Source of the DNA: Paracoccus haematequi
GTDB lineage: Bacteria; Pseudomonadota; Alphaproteobacteria; Rhodobacterales; Rhodobacteraceae
NCBI RefSeq assembly: GCF_900631945.1
Contig: NZ_UZWE01000021.1
Span: forward strand, 102,938-166,937
Direction of reading: 5' to 3'
DNA length: 64,000 nt
Shown here: positions 32,484 through 41,253 of the stretch, in pieces
Position numbering within the stretch: position 1 is the stretch's first letter
How the letters are laid out: every line of letters begins with the position of its first letter
Made by a program: the position numbers and the translations under genes
Notes under the pieces: model-generated
Database searches by the model: none
What the model saw: only the letters and a program-made list of their open reading frames with translations
What the model was told of the DNA's origin: nothing

Positions 32484-34159
32484 TGGTTGAGTGGTCCACC
32501 GAGTGCAAGGACTGGTCTGATCGGATCGTTCGGCGGCAAAGCCTGATCCCCTTCGACCCGCTGTTCCAGTCGGAAGCGGACTATGCGCTAGGCGTGTTCA
32601 AGTCCCTGCGGGTTGCGGACATGCCCGGCAAGCCGACCTTTGGTGAGGTCTGCGACCAGTGGGTGTTCGACTTCGTGGCTGCGATCTTCGGGGCGAATGA
32701 CCCTGAGACAGGCAACCAACTGATTAGCGAGTTCATGCTCCTGATCAGTAAAAAAAATAGCAAGTCAACCATTGCCGCTGGGGTGATGCTGACGGCGCTA
32801 ATCATCAGTTGGCGCGAGGAAGAAGAACTGTTGATCCTGGCGCCGACGATTGAAGTTGCCGGGGCCAGCTTCAACCCTGCCGCTGCGATGGTGCGGGCTG
32901 ATGAGGAGCTAAGCGACCTTCTGCATGTGATTGACCACCAGCGGACCATTCGGCATCGGGTCACAAGGTCATCCTTGAAGGTGGTCGCGGCTGATAACGA
33001 TACCGTGTCGGGTAAGAAATCGGGCCGCATCCTGATTGACGAATTGTGGCTGTTCGGATCGAAGCCGAAGGCCGATGCGATGCTGCGAGAAGCAACGGGC
33101 GGATTGGTGTCGAGGCCAGAGGGCTTCATCATCTACCTGACCACGCAATCGGACGCGCCGCCTGCTGGCGTGTTCAAGGACAAGCTGGACTATGCCCGCG
33201 ATGTGCGGGACGGCAAGATTGATGACAGGCGGTTTCTGCCGGTGCTGTATGAGTTCCCGCAGGCACTGATCAAGAAAGAAGCCTACCTAGACCCCGCCTA
33301 TTTCTATGTGACCAACCCCAACATGGGTCGGTCGGTCAGCCAGGAATGGCTGGAACGGGAAATGGGCAAGGAAATGGCGAAGGACGCTGGCACGCGGGCG
33401 ACCTTCCTAGCCAAGCACCTGAACGTCGAAATCGGGATGAACCTCCGGGCCAACCGATGGCCCGGCGCTGATTATTGGGCCAAGCGGGGCGACAAGGCGC
33501 TGACCTTGGAAGAAGTGCTTTCCCGGTCTGAGGTTGTAGTGGTGGGTTTGGACGGCGGCGGCGCGGACGACTTGTTCGGTGTCGCCGTGGTTGGGCGTGA
33601 CAAGGAAAGCAAGGACTGGCTGGCGTGGCATCATGCGTGGTGCCACAAGGGAGTGCTGGACTTGCGCAAGAGCATCGCATCCCGCCTGCGGGATTTCGAG
33701 GCGGAAGGCACCCTGACGATTGTTGGGGATGAACTGGATGACATCAGGCAGATCGCTGAACTGGTGGACGACATCAATCAGCGTGGGTTGCTGGCATCGG
33801 TCGCGGCCGACCCTGCCGGGTTGGGCGAAATGATCGACGCCTTGGCGGAAATCGACGTGACCCCTGAGAACGGCAAGGTCATCGGCGCTCCCCAGGGCTA
33901 TGCGATGATGAACGCTATCAAGACGGCAGAGCGAAAGCTGATCAACGGCACACTGCGCCATGACGGGTCCGCGCTGATGGCTTGGTGTGTCGGCAACATC
34001 AAGATCGAGCCGACCGCAACGGCGATCAGGGCAACGAAAGCGAACGCTGGGGATGCCAAGATTGACCCGGCAATGGCGTTGTTTGACGCTGTGACGGTGA
34101 TGAGCCGCAACCCGGAAGCGCCTCGCCCGCCGCAATACCAAATGCTGATCGTCGGCTGA
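32483..34159 (+). CDS. Terminase large subunit
   Basis: 558 residues, HK97-type (Terminase_1). ATPase: Walker A variant KKNSKS at about 90-95, Walker B RILIDE with Asp186/Glu187. RNase H-like nuclease from about 350 with the first acidic residue in VVGLDGGG (Asp357) and later Asp residues in VGDELDD and ADPAG. It powers DNA translocation and cuts concatemers. Confidence 0.93.
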   Translation: MVEWSTECKDWSDRIVRRQSLIPFDPLFQSEADYALGVFKSLRVADMPGKPTFGEVCDQWVFDFVAAIFGANDPETGNQLISEFMLLISKKNSKSTIAAGVMLTALIISWREEEELLILAPTIEVAGASFNPAAAMVRADEELSDLLHVIDHQRTIRHRVTRSSLKVVAADNDTVSGKKSGRILIDELWLFGSKPKADAMLREATGGLVSRPEGFIIYLTTQSDAPPAGVFKDKLDYARDVRDGKIDDRRFLPVLYEFPQALIKKEAYLDPAYFYVTNPNMGRSVSQEWLEREMGKEMAKDAGTRATFLAKHLNVEIGMNLRANRWPGADYWAKRGDKALTLEEVLSRSEVVVVGLDGGGADDLFGVAVVGRDKESKDWLAWHHAWCHKGVLDLRKSIASRLRDFEAEGTLTIVGDELDDIRQIAELVDDINQRGLLASVAADPAGLGEMIDALAEIDVTPENGKVIGAPQGYAMMNAIKTAERKLINGTLRHDGSALMAWCVGNIKIEPTATAIRATKANAGDAKIDPAMALFDAVTVMSRNPEAPRPPQYQMLIVG

Positions 34160-34185
34160 CAGCACAAATCACTTAGGAGGCCGCG

Positions 34186-36123
34186 ATGGAAAATCGTGCC
34201 TATTCGGTCTTGGAGATCAAGGCCGTTGACGACGACGCGCGGGAAATCCGAGGCATCGCCACCACCCCTGCGCCCGACCGCGTGCAGGATGTCGTCGTGC
34301 CGGAAGGCGCCAAGTTCGCGCTTCCCCTTCCTCTGCTGTGGCAGCACGACGCATCGCAGCCCATCGGCCATGTGACGGAAGCGACGGTAACGGCCAAGGG
34401 TATCGAGGTCGTCGCCAAGATTGCCAAGGGCGTTGACGCCGAGATTGACCGGGCATGGAACCGCATCAAGGCGGGTCTGGTGCGGGGTCTGTCCATCGGC
34501 TTTCGCGGTCTTGAGAGCGAGGATATCCCCGGTTCCTGGGGTCGAAAGTTTACTTCGTGGGAATGGATGGAGTTGTCAGCAGTGACGATCCCGGCGAACG
34601 CCGAGGCGTCCATTCTTGCGGTCAAGCAATACGACACTGAGCAGCGGGCCGCGTCAGGCCAGAATGCTGTTGGGTCGGAAGTCGGCGCGTCTGCCGTCCC
34701 TGTCAAATCTGCAAATGGAGACAAGCAGATGTCCAAGAAGACCTTTGCCGAGCAAATCTCGGCATTTGAGGCCACGCGCGCTGCCAAGTCGGCCCGCATG
34801 GCTGAACTGATGGATGCATCGGCTGAAAGCGGTGAAACGCTCGATGCGGAAGGTGCCCAGGAATACGATGACCTGAAAGGCGAGGTGAAGTCGATTGACG
34901 AACACCTGAACCGCTTGCGCGACATGGAAAAGCTGGCCGTTAAATCGGCGGCTGACGTGACCAATGCCACCACCACCAAGGCATCGGAAGGCGTTCGCAC
35001 CGTTGCTGCGGTGAAGGGCAACAACCTGCCCAAAGGCACCGCGTTCACGCGCTACGCCATGGCGCTGATGGCCGGTAAGGGCAACCTGATGCAGTCGGCG
35101 GAAATCGCCAAGCGTTGGGATGATACCCCCCAGGTCGAAACCGTGCTGAAAGCCGCTGTTGCGGCGGGCACCACGACCGACACGAACTGGGCAAAGCCGC
35201 TGGTCGAATACAGTAACATGGCAAGCGAGTTTGCCGAACTGCTGCGCCCCGCGACCATCCTTGGCCGCATCGACGGTCTGCGCCGTGTGCCGTTCAACAT
35301 CAAGGTGCCCCGGCAGACCGGCGGCGCGTCGGCAAGCTGGGTCGGTGAAGGCGCCCCCAAGCCCGTGTCGTCGCTGGCGTTTGACAGCATCACCCTTGGT
35401 CACACCAAGGTTGCTGGTATCGTCGTGATGACCGAGGAACTGGTGCGGTTCTCGAACCCGGCTGCGGAGGACATCGTTCGCCGCGATCTGGTCGAAACCA
35501 TCGGCGGCCTTATCGACAAGGACTTTGTTGATCCGGCCAAGGCTGCGGTTTCGGGGGTTTCGCCCGCCTCGATCACCAATGGCGTGACCCCGGTTGTCGC
35601 CAGCGGCACGAGTGCGGATCACCTGCGGGCTGACGTTCAGGCGCTGATGGCGAAGTTCATCACCGCCAACATGTCGCTGTCGGGCGCTGTCTGGATTATG
35701 ACCGAGACGCAGGCGCTGGCAATCGCCATGCTGCTGAACCCGCTTGGTCAGCCGGAATTCCCCGGCCTGTCCATCAGCGGCGGCACCGCTGGCACCTTCT
35801 TCGGGATCCCGGTCATCCTGTCCGAGAACATCCCGGCTCAGTCGGAAGTCACCGGCCCGCCCGCCATCCCGGCAGGTTCGCGCATCATCCTGGCGAAAGC
35901 CTCGGAGATCATGCTGGCCGATGACGGGCAGGTGATGCTGGACGCCAGCAATCAGGCTTCGCTGCAAATGGATAGCGAGCCGACGAACCCGCCCACCGCG
36001 ACCACCGTCATGGTGTCGCTGTGGCAGATGAACATGGTCGGCATTCGCGCCGAGCGGTTCATCAACTGGACCAAGCGCCGCGCAGGCGCTGTTCAGTATA
36101 TCACGGGCGCAGCTTACGCCTGA
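34186..36123 (+). CDS. Fused prohead protease - HK97 major capsid protein
   Basis: A 645-residue single frame. Residues 1-150 are a U35/S78-type prohead protease with His54 (WQHDASQ) and Ser103 (GLSIGFRG) as probable catalytic residues. Residues about 183-275 are the coiled-coil delta/scaffold domain, and 285-640 the HK97 capsid fold (SWVGEGAPKP, TEELVRFSNP). An in-frame ATG at 34729 with its own GGAG could give separate capsid protein, so two products are expected. Confidence 0.92.
   Translation: MENRAYSVLEIKAVDDDAREIRGIATTPAPDRVQDVVVPEGAKFALPLPLLWQHDASQPIGHVTEATVTAKGIEVVAKIAKGVDAEIDRAWNRIKAGLVRGLSIGFRGLESEDIPGSWGRKFTSWEWMELSAVTIPANAEASILAVKQYDTEQRAASGQNAVGSEVGASAVPVKSANGDKQMSKKTFAEQISAFEATRAAKSARMAELMDASAESGETLDAEGAQEYDDLKGEVKSIDEHLNRLRDMEKLAVKSAADVTNATTTKASEGVRTVAAVKGNNLPKGTAFTRYAMALMAGKGNLMQSAEIAKRWDDTPQVETVLKAAVAAGTTTDTNWAKPLVEYSNMASEFAELLRPATILGRIDGLRRVPFNIKVPRQTGGASASWVGEGAPKPVSSLAFDSITLGHTKVAGIVVMTEELVRFSNPAAEDIVRRDLVETIGGLIDKDFVDPAKAAVSGVSPASITNGVTPVVASGTSADHLRADVQALMAKFITANMSLSGAVWIMTETQALAIAMLLNPLGQPEFPGLSISGGTAGTFFGIPVILSENIPAQSEVTGPPAIPAGSRIILAKASEIMLADDGQVMLDASNQASLQMDSEPTNPPTATTVMVSLWQMNMVGIRAERFINWTKRRAGAVQYITGAAYA
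34717..34731 (+). promoter_or_regulatory. Internal ribosome site and start for capsid product
   Basis: GGAG at 34717-34720 is 8 bp upstream of ATG 34729-34731 (codon 182, MSKKTFAEQ). The new N-terminus falls exactly at the beginning of the scaffold domain, after a linker (SEVGASAVPVKSANGD), so both a long fusion and a 464-residue capsid precursor can be made. Confidence 0.65.
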
Positions 36124-36130
36124 CCCTAAC

Positions 36131-36154
36131 GGCGGGCGGGGAAACCTGCCCGCC
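36131..36154 (+). promoter_or_regulatory. GAAA-tetraloop hairpin after the capsid gene
   Basis: GGCGGGCGGG-GAAA-CCTGCCCGCC: a 10-bp stem with one G-U pair and a GNRA loop, 7 bp after the capsid stop. No U-tract follows, so it is not a normal terminator. It may stabilise the capsid message 3' end or partly attenuate downstream expression. Confidence 0.7.
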
Positions 36155-36172
36155 CCTCAACAGGAGGCTGGC

Positions 36173-36394
36173 ATGATTGCAGTCAAGGCGATGCGCTATG
36201 CGGGGCAATGGCTGTCCCCTGGCGATGAATTCGAGCCGAAATCGGAACGCGACGCGCGTATTCTCCGGGCTATCGGAAAGGCGGCTGACGGGGATGTGCC
36301 GGAAGTCGAGGACAAGGCCGAGGATAGCAATGCAGATGACGACAAGCCCAAGAAGCGGGCCTATCGTCGCAAGGACATGAAGGCCGAGGACTGA
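36173..36394 (+). CDS. Small protein between capsid and portal
   Basis: 73 residues; MIAVKAMRYAGQWLSPGDEF then RDARILRAIGKA, with a very charged C-terminal tail (EDKAEDSNADDDKPKKR). AGGAGG precedes it. The family occurs beside HK97-type head genes; role unknown. Confidence 0.65.
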   Translation: MIAVKAMRYAGQWLSPGDEFEPKSERDARILRAIGKAADGDVPEVEDKAEDSNADDDKPKKRAYRRKDMKAED

Positions 36395-36396
36395 TC

Positions 36397-37731
36397 GTGC
36401 GCATTTTCGGCCTCGACATCACCCGCAAGCGCGTGCAGCCCCAACAGGTCAGTTCGCGCGGGTTCTGGGGCTGGATACAAGAGCCTTTCACAGGCGCTTG
36501 GCAGATGAACCAGGAGATCAAGCTGGACAGCGTGATGACATTCGCCGCTGTCTCGCGCTGCGTGTCGCTGATCGCTGGCGATATTGCCAAGATGCCGGTT
36601 CGCATGGTTGAACTGACGCCGGATCGCATCTGGGCCGAGAAGGACAACCCGGCTTACAGTCCGGTGTTGCGCAAGCCGAACGCCTACCAGAACCGCATCC
36701 AGTTTTTCGGGAATTGGATGGAAAGCAAGCTGATCCACGGGAACGCCTACGTTCTCAAGCAGCGCGATCAGCGGGGCGTTGTGTCTGCGTTGTTTGTGCT
36801 GGACCCCCGGCACGTCAAGGTTCTGGTCGCGTCGGATGGCGGCGTTTACTACGAACTGGCCCGCGATGACCTGTCGCGGCAGTATGAAACCAGTGTGACC
36901 ATCCCGGCCAGTGAGATAATCCACGACCGCTGGAACACGTTTTATCACCCGTTGGTTGGGATTTCCCCGATTGCGTCCTGTGGCATCGCGGCGGCGCAGG
37001 GGCTGGCGATCCAGAACAACAGCGCGCGGTTCTTCAACAACAACAGCAATCCCGGTGGAGTGCTGACGGCCCCCGGCGCGATTTCCGACGAGACGGCGGC
37101 GCGTCTGAAAGCCTATTGGGATACGCAGTATTCCGGGGAGAACGCGGGCAAGGTCGCGGTCCTGGGCGATGGCTTGAAGTATGAGCCGATGGCGGTCACT
37201 GCGACGGATGCGCAATTAATCGAGCAGTTGAAAATGTCGGCTGAGATGGTCTGCACGGCGTTTGGCGTTCCGGCCTACAAGATCGGCGTCGGACCTGCCC
37301 CGGCCTATAACAACATCGAAGCCCTGAACATGCAGTATTACACCGATGCGCTGCAAATCCATGTGGAAAGCATCGAAGAATGCCTGGATCAGGGGCTTGG
37401 CATTTCCCGCCCGCTCGGGACGGAATTTGATCTGGATTACCTGTTCAGGATGGACACGGCAACGATGGTCAACGCGGAGGCGGAAGCCGTCAAGTCGGGC
37501 ATCAAGGCGCCCAACGAAGGCCGCAGGCGCTTGAACCTTCCCCCGAAAGAGGGCGGGGACAGCCCCTATATGCAGCAGCAGAACTACAGCCTTGAGGCAT
37601 TGGCGCGGCGCGACGCGCAGCCCGACCCATGGGCGCAGCCTGAACCGGCTGCGGAGCCGACCGAAGCCCAAGAACGCGCCTTCGTGGCGGAAACCCTGCT
37701 TTCTATGCGGAAGGCGATGGAGGCAGCATGA
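36397..37731 (+). CDS. Phage portal protein, HK97 family
   Basis: 444 residues from GTG. VFAAVSRCVSLIAGDIAKMPV-like opening (here TFAAVSRCV), NPYQNRIQFF-type segment, and the central EGLKYEPMAV and QLIEQLKMSAEMVCTAFGVP regions identify the HK97 portal (12-mer head vertex channel). It overlaps the collagen-like gene by 4 bp. Capsid-before-portal order is inverted from the commonest HK97 layout. Confidence 0.92.
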   Translation: MRIFGLDITRKRVQPQQVSSRGFWGWIQEPFTGAWQMNQEIKLDSVMTFAAVSRCVSLIAGDIAKMPVRMVELTPDRIWAEKDNPAYSPVLRKPNAYQNRIQFFGNWMESKLIHGNAYVLKQRDQRGVVSALFVLDPRHVKVLVASDGGVYYELARDDLSRQYETSVTIPASEIIHDRWNTFYHPLVGISPIASCGIAAAQGLAIQNNSARFFNNNSNPGGVLTAPGAISDETAARLKAYWDTQYSGENAGKVAVLGDGLKYEPMAVTATDAQLIEQLKMSAEMVCTAFGVPAYKIGVGPAPAYNNIEALNMQYYTDALQIHVESIEECLDQGLGISRPLGTEFDLDYLFRMDTATMVNAEAEAVKSGIKAPNEGRRRLNLPPKEGGDSPYMQQQNYSLEALARRDAQPDPWAQPEPAAEPTEAQERAFVAETLLSMRKAMEAA

Positions 37732-38684
37732 TCGACGCAAAGGCATTCGGCGCCGAACTTGCCGACATCGTAAAGACGGCAACGGCGCCCCTGCTGCGTC
37801 GGATAGACCAGTTGGAAAAGCAACTGGCCGAAATTCCCGCCGTTCGAGATGGCAAGGATGGGGCCGATGGCCGCGACGGGGCCGATGGCAGGGATGGTGC
37901 CAGCGTATCGCTGGATGATGTCTTGCCCGCCCTTAAAGATCAGGTTGCCGAATATCTCGCCAGCATCCCGGTGCCGCAGGACGGCAAGGACGGTGCTGAT
38001 GGCAAGGACGGTGCGAATGGCGCCAACGGGAAAGACGGGTCCAGTGTCTCGCTGGATGATGTCTTGCCGGTCCTAAAGGGCCAGGTCTCTGAATACTTGA
38101 CCAGCATTCCCGCGCCCCGCGACGGCAAAGACGGGGCCGATGGTAAGGACGGCGAAAAAGGCGATCCTGGCCGCGACGGGCTGGACGTGAAAGACTTGTT
38201 CCGCGCTGACGGGGGGCGCCTTGTGGCTGTTATGAGCGACGGCACCACGAAAGATCTTGGTGAGTATGTCGGCAAGGACGGGAAGGCTGGCGCTGACGGT
38301 AAAGACGGTGCTGATGGCCGCGACGGCTTCGGGTTTGACGACCTGACGTTTGAGCAGACAGGCGAACGGTCTGCCGTGCTGCGCTTTGCCAAGGGCGAAC
38401 AGGTCAAGGAATTTGCTATCGTTCTGCCCGGCTTCGTGGATCGTGGCGTATGGAAGGATGCGGAAGCGTATCAGCTCGGCGACGGTGTGACCTATGGTGG
38501 GTCGTTCTGGATCGCGCAGTCTGGGGCTGAGGGGCGCCCGGATACTGGCAAGGGCTGGCGTCTGGCAGTCAAGAAGGGCCGCGACGGCAAGGACGGCAGG
38601 GATGGCGAAAAGGGCATCCAAGGGCCGGAAGGGAAGCCGGGCCGCGATCTGACGCAGCTAGGCGGTGACGGGAGCAAGTGGTAA
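37728..38684 (+). CDS. Collagen-like phage protein with C-terminal CBM-like module
   Basis: 318 residues. Several Gly-X-Y blocks of DGKDGADG type (about 40-60, 85-105, 130-145, 185-200, 285-305) separated by repeated helical boxes SVSLDDVLPxLKxQVxEYLxSIP. Residues 225-285 hold a beta domain with WKDAEAYQLGDGVTYGG and FWIAQSGAEGRPDTGKGW, like carbohydrate-binding family 5/12 modules. Probably a trimeric fibre; unusual in being encoded between portal and connector genes. Confidence 0.75.
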   Translation: MIDAKAFGAELADIVKTATAPLLRRIDQLEKQLAEIPAVRDGKDGADGRDGADGRDGASVSLDDVLPALKDQVAEYLASIPVPQDGKDGADGKDGANGANGKDGSSVSLDDVLPVLKGQVSEYLTSIPAPRDGKDGADGKDGEKGDPGRDGLDVKDLFRADGGRLVAVMSDGTTKDLGEYVGKDGKAGADGKDGADGRDGFGFDDLTFEQTGERSAVLRFAKGEQVKEFAIVLPGFVDRGVWKDAEAYQLGDGVTYGGSFWIAQSGAEGRPDTGKGWRLAVKKGRDGKDGRDGEKGIQGPEGKPGRDLTQLGGDGSKW

Positions 38685-38968
38685 TGCCCCTTGTCTCGCT
38701 GGAAACCCTGAAGTTCCGGGGCAAGATCGACTATACCGAAGCGCAGTTGGCCGTTCTGCTGGCTGACGCCGAGGCCATCGTGATCGACTATCTCAAGCGT
38801 CCCGATCACGGCTGGACCGAGAGCACGGTGCCTGGCGAGGTGCGGGCAGCCATCGTTCGCGTGGCCGTGCTGATGCTGGATCAGACGACCAGCGACAAGC
38901 CGGTGCAGTTCCTCGACGAGGGGGTTGTGGCGCTGCTGGAGCGGCACCGTGACCCGGCGCTGCGATGA
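38684..38968 (+). CDS. Head-tail connector protein
   Basis: 94 residues, ATG overlaps the upstream TAA. SLETLKFRGKIDYTEAQLAVL and a helix-rich body fit the gp6-like DNA-packaging/connector family that forms the ring below the portal. Confidence 0.72.
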   Translation: MPLVSLETLKFRGKIDYTEAQLAVLLADAEAIVIDYLKRPDHGWTESTVPGEVRAAIVRVAVLMLDQTTSDKPVQFLDEGVVALLERHRDPALR

Positions 38969-39285
38969 AACTGGACTATCGCGCCGCGTTCGCCGCGCCT
39001 GTTGAGGCCCGCGACGATGACGGTCAGGTCGTGCAGGACCATCAGGAGCAGTTCACCGTCTGGGCTGGCATCCGCTGGCTGCGCGGCGGTGAAAGCGTCA
39101 TGCAGGCTCGGATGCAGAGCCGCAGCCCGGCTATCCTGACCGTGCGCAAGACGCCGGACACGGACCGCATCACGTCCGAATGGCGGGTGCTGGTGGACGG
39201 GCGGGATTTCGACGTGAAGGAAGATCCCCGGCCTTCGGATGACCGGGGCTATCTTGAGATGCTTGCCGAGGACAGGGGCCAATGA
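38965..39285 (+). CDS. Head closure / head-tail adaptor protein
   Basis: 106 residues, all-beta. FTVWAGIRWLRGGESVMQARM and the ITSEWRVLVDGRDFDVKE core match the SPP1 gp16/phage head-completion family. It plugs the portal after packaging. Confidence 0.75.
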   Translation: MKLDYRAAFAAPVEARDDDGQVVQDHQEQFTVWAGIRWLRGGESVMQARMQSRSPAILTVRKTPDTDRITSEWRVLVDGRDFDVKEDPRPSDDRGYLEMLAEDRGQ

Positions 39286-39686
39286 GAGCCGGTCGCGTCC
39301 TGCGCAAGATCGTGATGGATCGCATCATCGCCCAAGTCCCCGCGCTTGACGGGCGGGTCTATGACAAGGCGACGGAAGAAACCGCTTCCCCTTATGTCAC
39401 CCTTGGGCCGTCATATTGGAGCGACAATTCCGCTGATTGCATCAAGGGCCGGTTGCAGACGTTGCAGATCGACGTGTGGGCCGATCAATCGAACAAAGGT
39501 CGGCTTGAGGACGTAGTGGATGACATTGCCGCCGCGCTGGATGGTTGGGCGGATACCGAAGCCCTGACGATGCACACGCTGTCTGTGTCGATTGCCCGCG
39601 TCATGGATGACCCAAGCGGCGCTGTTCATGGGGTTATCCAAGTGGAGGCCCTGCTGGAAAATGGCCCAACTCAACCCGAGAATTGA
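39282..39686 (+). CDS. Tail completion protein, DUF3168 family
   Basis: 134 residues. RIIAQVPALDGRVYDKATEE, YVTLGP and LQIDVWADQSNKGRLEDVV are typical of DUF3168 / minor tail gpU-like terminators. The 3' end overlaps the next gene by 26 bp. Confidence 0.78.
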   Translation: MRAGRVLRKIVMDRIIAQVPALDGRVYDKATEETASPYVTLGPSYWSDNSADCIKGRLQTLQIDVWADQSNKGRLEDVVDDIAAALDGWADTEALTMHTLSVSIARVMDDPSGAVHGVIQVEALLENGPTQPEN

Positions 39687-40161
39687 AGCGAAGCTGAAAC
39701 AGATCCCGGCAGTTGCGGTGGAAGCGGCGCGGGAGGCGATGGAAGAGGGCGCCAAGGAAATCGTCAGCATGATGCGGGCGCTGGTTCCCGAGAAAAGCGG
39801 GAAGCTGCGGCGCAGCATTGGTTGGACGTGGGGCGAACTGCCCCCCGGCACCTTCATGATCGATGAAATCCGCAGCGGGACGAACAAGGGCGACCAATAC
39901 GCCACGATGCGGATCAAGATATACGCGGGCAGCAAGGAAGCCTTTTACGCCCGCTTTATCGAGTTCGGCACGCGGCCTCATTCATTGCAGACCAATGCGT
40001 CGGTGGATCGAGGCTTACGGCAGAATGAAGGCGAATGGCACCCCGGCGCCCCAGCAAGGCCGTTCTTCTATCCGATATGGAAGAAACAGCGCAGCGTGTT
40101 CATTCGCCGCATTCAGACGCGCGTGCGGGCTGCCATTCGAGAGGCTTGGCGCAATGGCTAA
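39661..40161 (+). CDS. HK97 gp10-like tail-connector protein
   Basis: 166 residues from ATG 39661. ALVPEKSGKLRRSIGW, YARFIEFGTRPH and the APARPFFYPIWKKQR segment are the HK97-gp10 signature (neck, tail attachment). Confidence 0.83.
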   Translation: MAQLNPRIEAKLKQIPAVAVEAAREAMEEGAKEIVSMMRALVPEKSGKLRRSIGWTWGELPPGTFMIDEIRSGTNKGDQYATMRIKIYAGSKEAFYARFIEFGTRPHSLQTNASVDRGLRQNEGEWHPGAPARPFFYPIWKKQRSVFIRRIQTRVRAAIREAWRNG

Positions 40162-40351
40162 GGCGATCTTCACGGGTGAGTTCCACTATTCCAGCCGCAA
40201 AACGCATGTCGGCTGGTCGGCTTATCCCAAGCCAGAGCCGCAGCATTTTCCGCGCGAGTTCATTGACGCCGCCGTTAAGGCTGGCCGCGCGACAGAGGTT
40301 TTGCCGAAACGGGCAAAAACGGCCAGCAAGGGCCGGAAATCGGGCGACTGA
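40154..40351 (+). CDS. Small hypothetical tail-region protein
   Basis: 65 residues from ATG 40154, overlapping gp10-like by 8 bp. N-terminal beta strands (KAIFTGEFHYSSRKTHVGW) and a basic Lys-rich tail. No family recognised. Confidence 0.5.
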   Translation: MAKAIFTGEFHYSSRKTHVGWSAYPKPEPQHFPREFIDAAVKAGRATEVLPKRAKTASKGRKSGD

Positions 40352-40380
40352 GTTTCAGGCCCTTCACCAGCAACAGTCAT

Positions 40381-40399
40381 CCGCCCGTGGGCGGCTTTT
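40381..40399 (+). terminator. Terminator-like hairpin before tail tube gene
   Basis: CCGCC-CGTG-GGCGG followed by CTTTT. It sits 2 bp before the tail tube ATG, so it may partially terminate or balance late transcription; the tube needs high expression, so it may instead be an mRNA 5' stabiliser after processing. Confidence 0.55.
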
Positions 40400-40400
40400 C

Positions 40401-40856
40401 ATGGAGGCTACATTGGCCGCACCTATCACTGAACGCTTTGAGGAACTTGTCCTTGAAGTCAGCGAGGACGGATCGACCTGGACGCGCATCTGCGGCCTGA
40501 TCGGAGTCACCGTCACCCGAACCGCGCAGTTCGACACCACCGAGGTTCCGGCGGATTGCGATGATGAAAGCCTGCCGCTGCAGACCGAGCGGGCCATTCG
40601 CGCCACGGAAGTTTCCATTTCCGGGGATGGCGTCTGGGCCGCACAGTCGCACGGCACCCTGATCGACTGGTTCTATACCGGCGCCACGAAGCAGGTTCGG
40701 GTCGGCAACCTGAACGCTGCCAGCGGCGATACAGAGTATGAAACCGGCCCCGCCTTTCTGTCCACGTTGAACAACACGCGGACCAAGGGCCAGAAGGTCA
40801 CGGCATCGGTGGCGATCCAGTTCGACGGCACGCCCGAACGGATGATGAAAGCCTGA
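40401..40856 (+). CDS. Major tail tube protein
   Basis: 151 residues. EDGSTWTRICGLIGVTVTRTA, FDTTEVPADCDDESLP and a C-terminal VTASVAIQFDGTPERM fit the siphovirus major tail protein (beta-sandwich tube monomer). A distant, truncated relative with a different sequence lies at 62537. Confidence 0.8.
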   Translation: MEATLAAPITERFEELVLEVSEDGSTWTRICGLIGVTVTRTAQFDTTEVPADCDDESLPLQTERAIRATEVSISGDGVWAAQSHGTLIDWFYTGATKQVRVGNLNAASGDTEYETGPAFLSTLNNTRTKGQKVTASVAIQFDGTPERMMKA

Positions 40857-41245
40857 TGAAAGCGATCAGCACAGTTTGGCCGGGCGGAGAGCATTCTTTC
40901 CGCCTGGGTCTTGCTGAACTTGAGGCTGTTCAGCAAAAAACCGACTATGGCCCTGAATGGCTGTTGCACCGGATCAACACGGGGCAATGGAAAACCGATG
41001 ATCTGTTTGAGGTCTTGCGCTTTGGGCTGATTGGCGGGGGCATGGATGCCGCCCAAGCCAAGTCGCTGGTTCATACTGCCTTCGAACGGCACCCCGCCAT
41101 CGGCTTCAAGGTTCCTGCACAAGCTGTCCTGGCGGCTTTCCTTTATGGTCCCCCGGATGATCCGGTGGGGGAGGATTTGCCGGTGGGTCCGACACCGGAA
41201 AGCGAAAAAACGGGCGATGGAAGTTCAGCAGCTACTACGGATTAG
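40856..41245 (+). CDS. Tail assembly chaperone (short form)
   Basis: 129 residues. FRLGLAELEAVQQKTDYGPEWLL and LIGGGMDAAQAKSLVHTAFE are typical of the GTA/phage tail assembly chaperone family that coats the tape measure (gpG role). It ends in an acidic tail (EDLPVGPTPESEKTGDG) just after the A6 run at which a -1 shift would fuse it to the 41254 frame. Confidence 0.78.
   Translation: MKAISTVWPGGEHSFRLGLAELEAVQQKTDYGPEWLLHRINTGQWKTDDLFEVLRFGLIGGGMDAAQAKSLVHTAFERHPAIGFKVPAQAVLAAFLYGPPDDPVGEDLPVGPTPESEKTGDGSSAATTD
41204..41212 (+). promoter_or_regulatory. Probable -1 ribosomal frameshift site
   Basis: GAA AAA ACG in the chaperone frame: six consecutive A (41205-41210). Slippage of the Lys-tRNA by -1 continues as NGRWKFSSYYGLGAAMGFD into the frame of the next ORF with no stop. 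The read-through peptide YYGLGAAMGFDPDQ is chaperone-like, which supports use of the shift. It is a poly-A slip, not a strict X-XXY-YYZ heptamer in phase. Confidence 0.6.
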
Positions 41246-41253
41246 GGGCTGCT

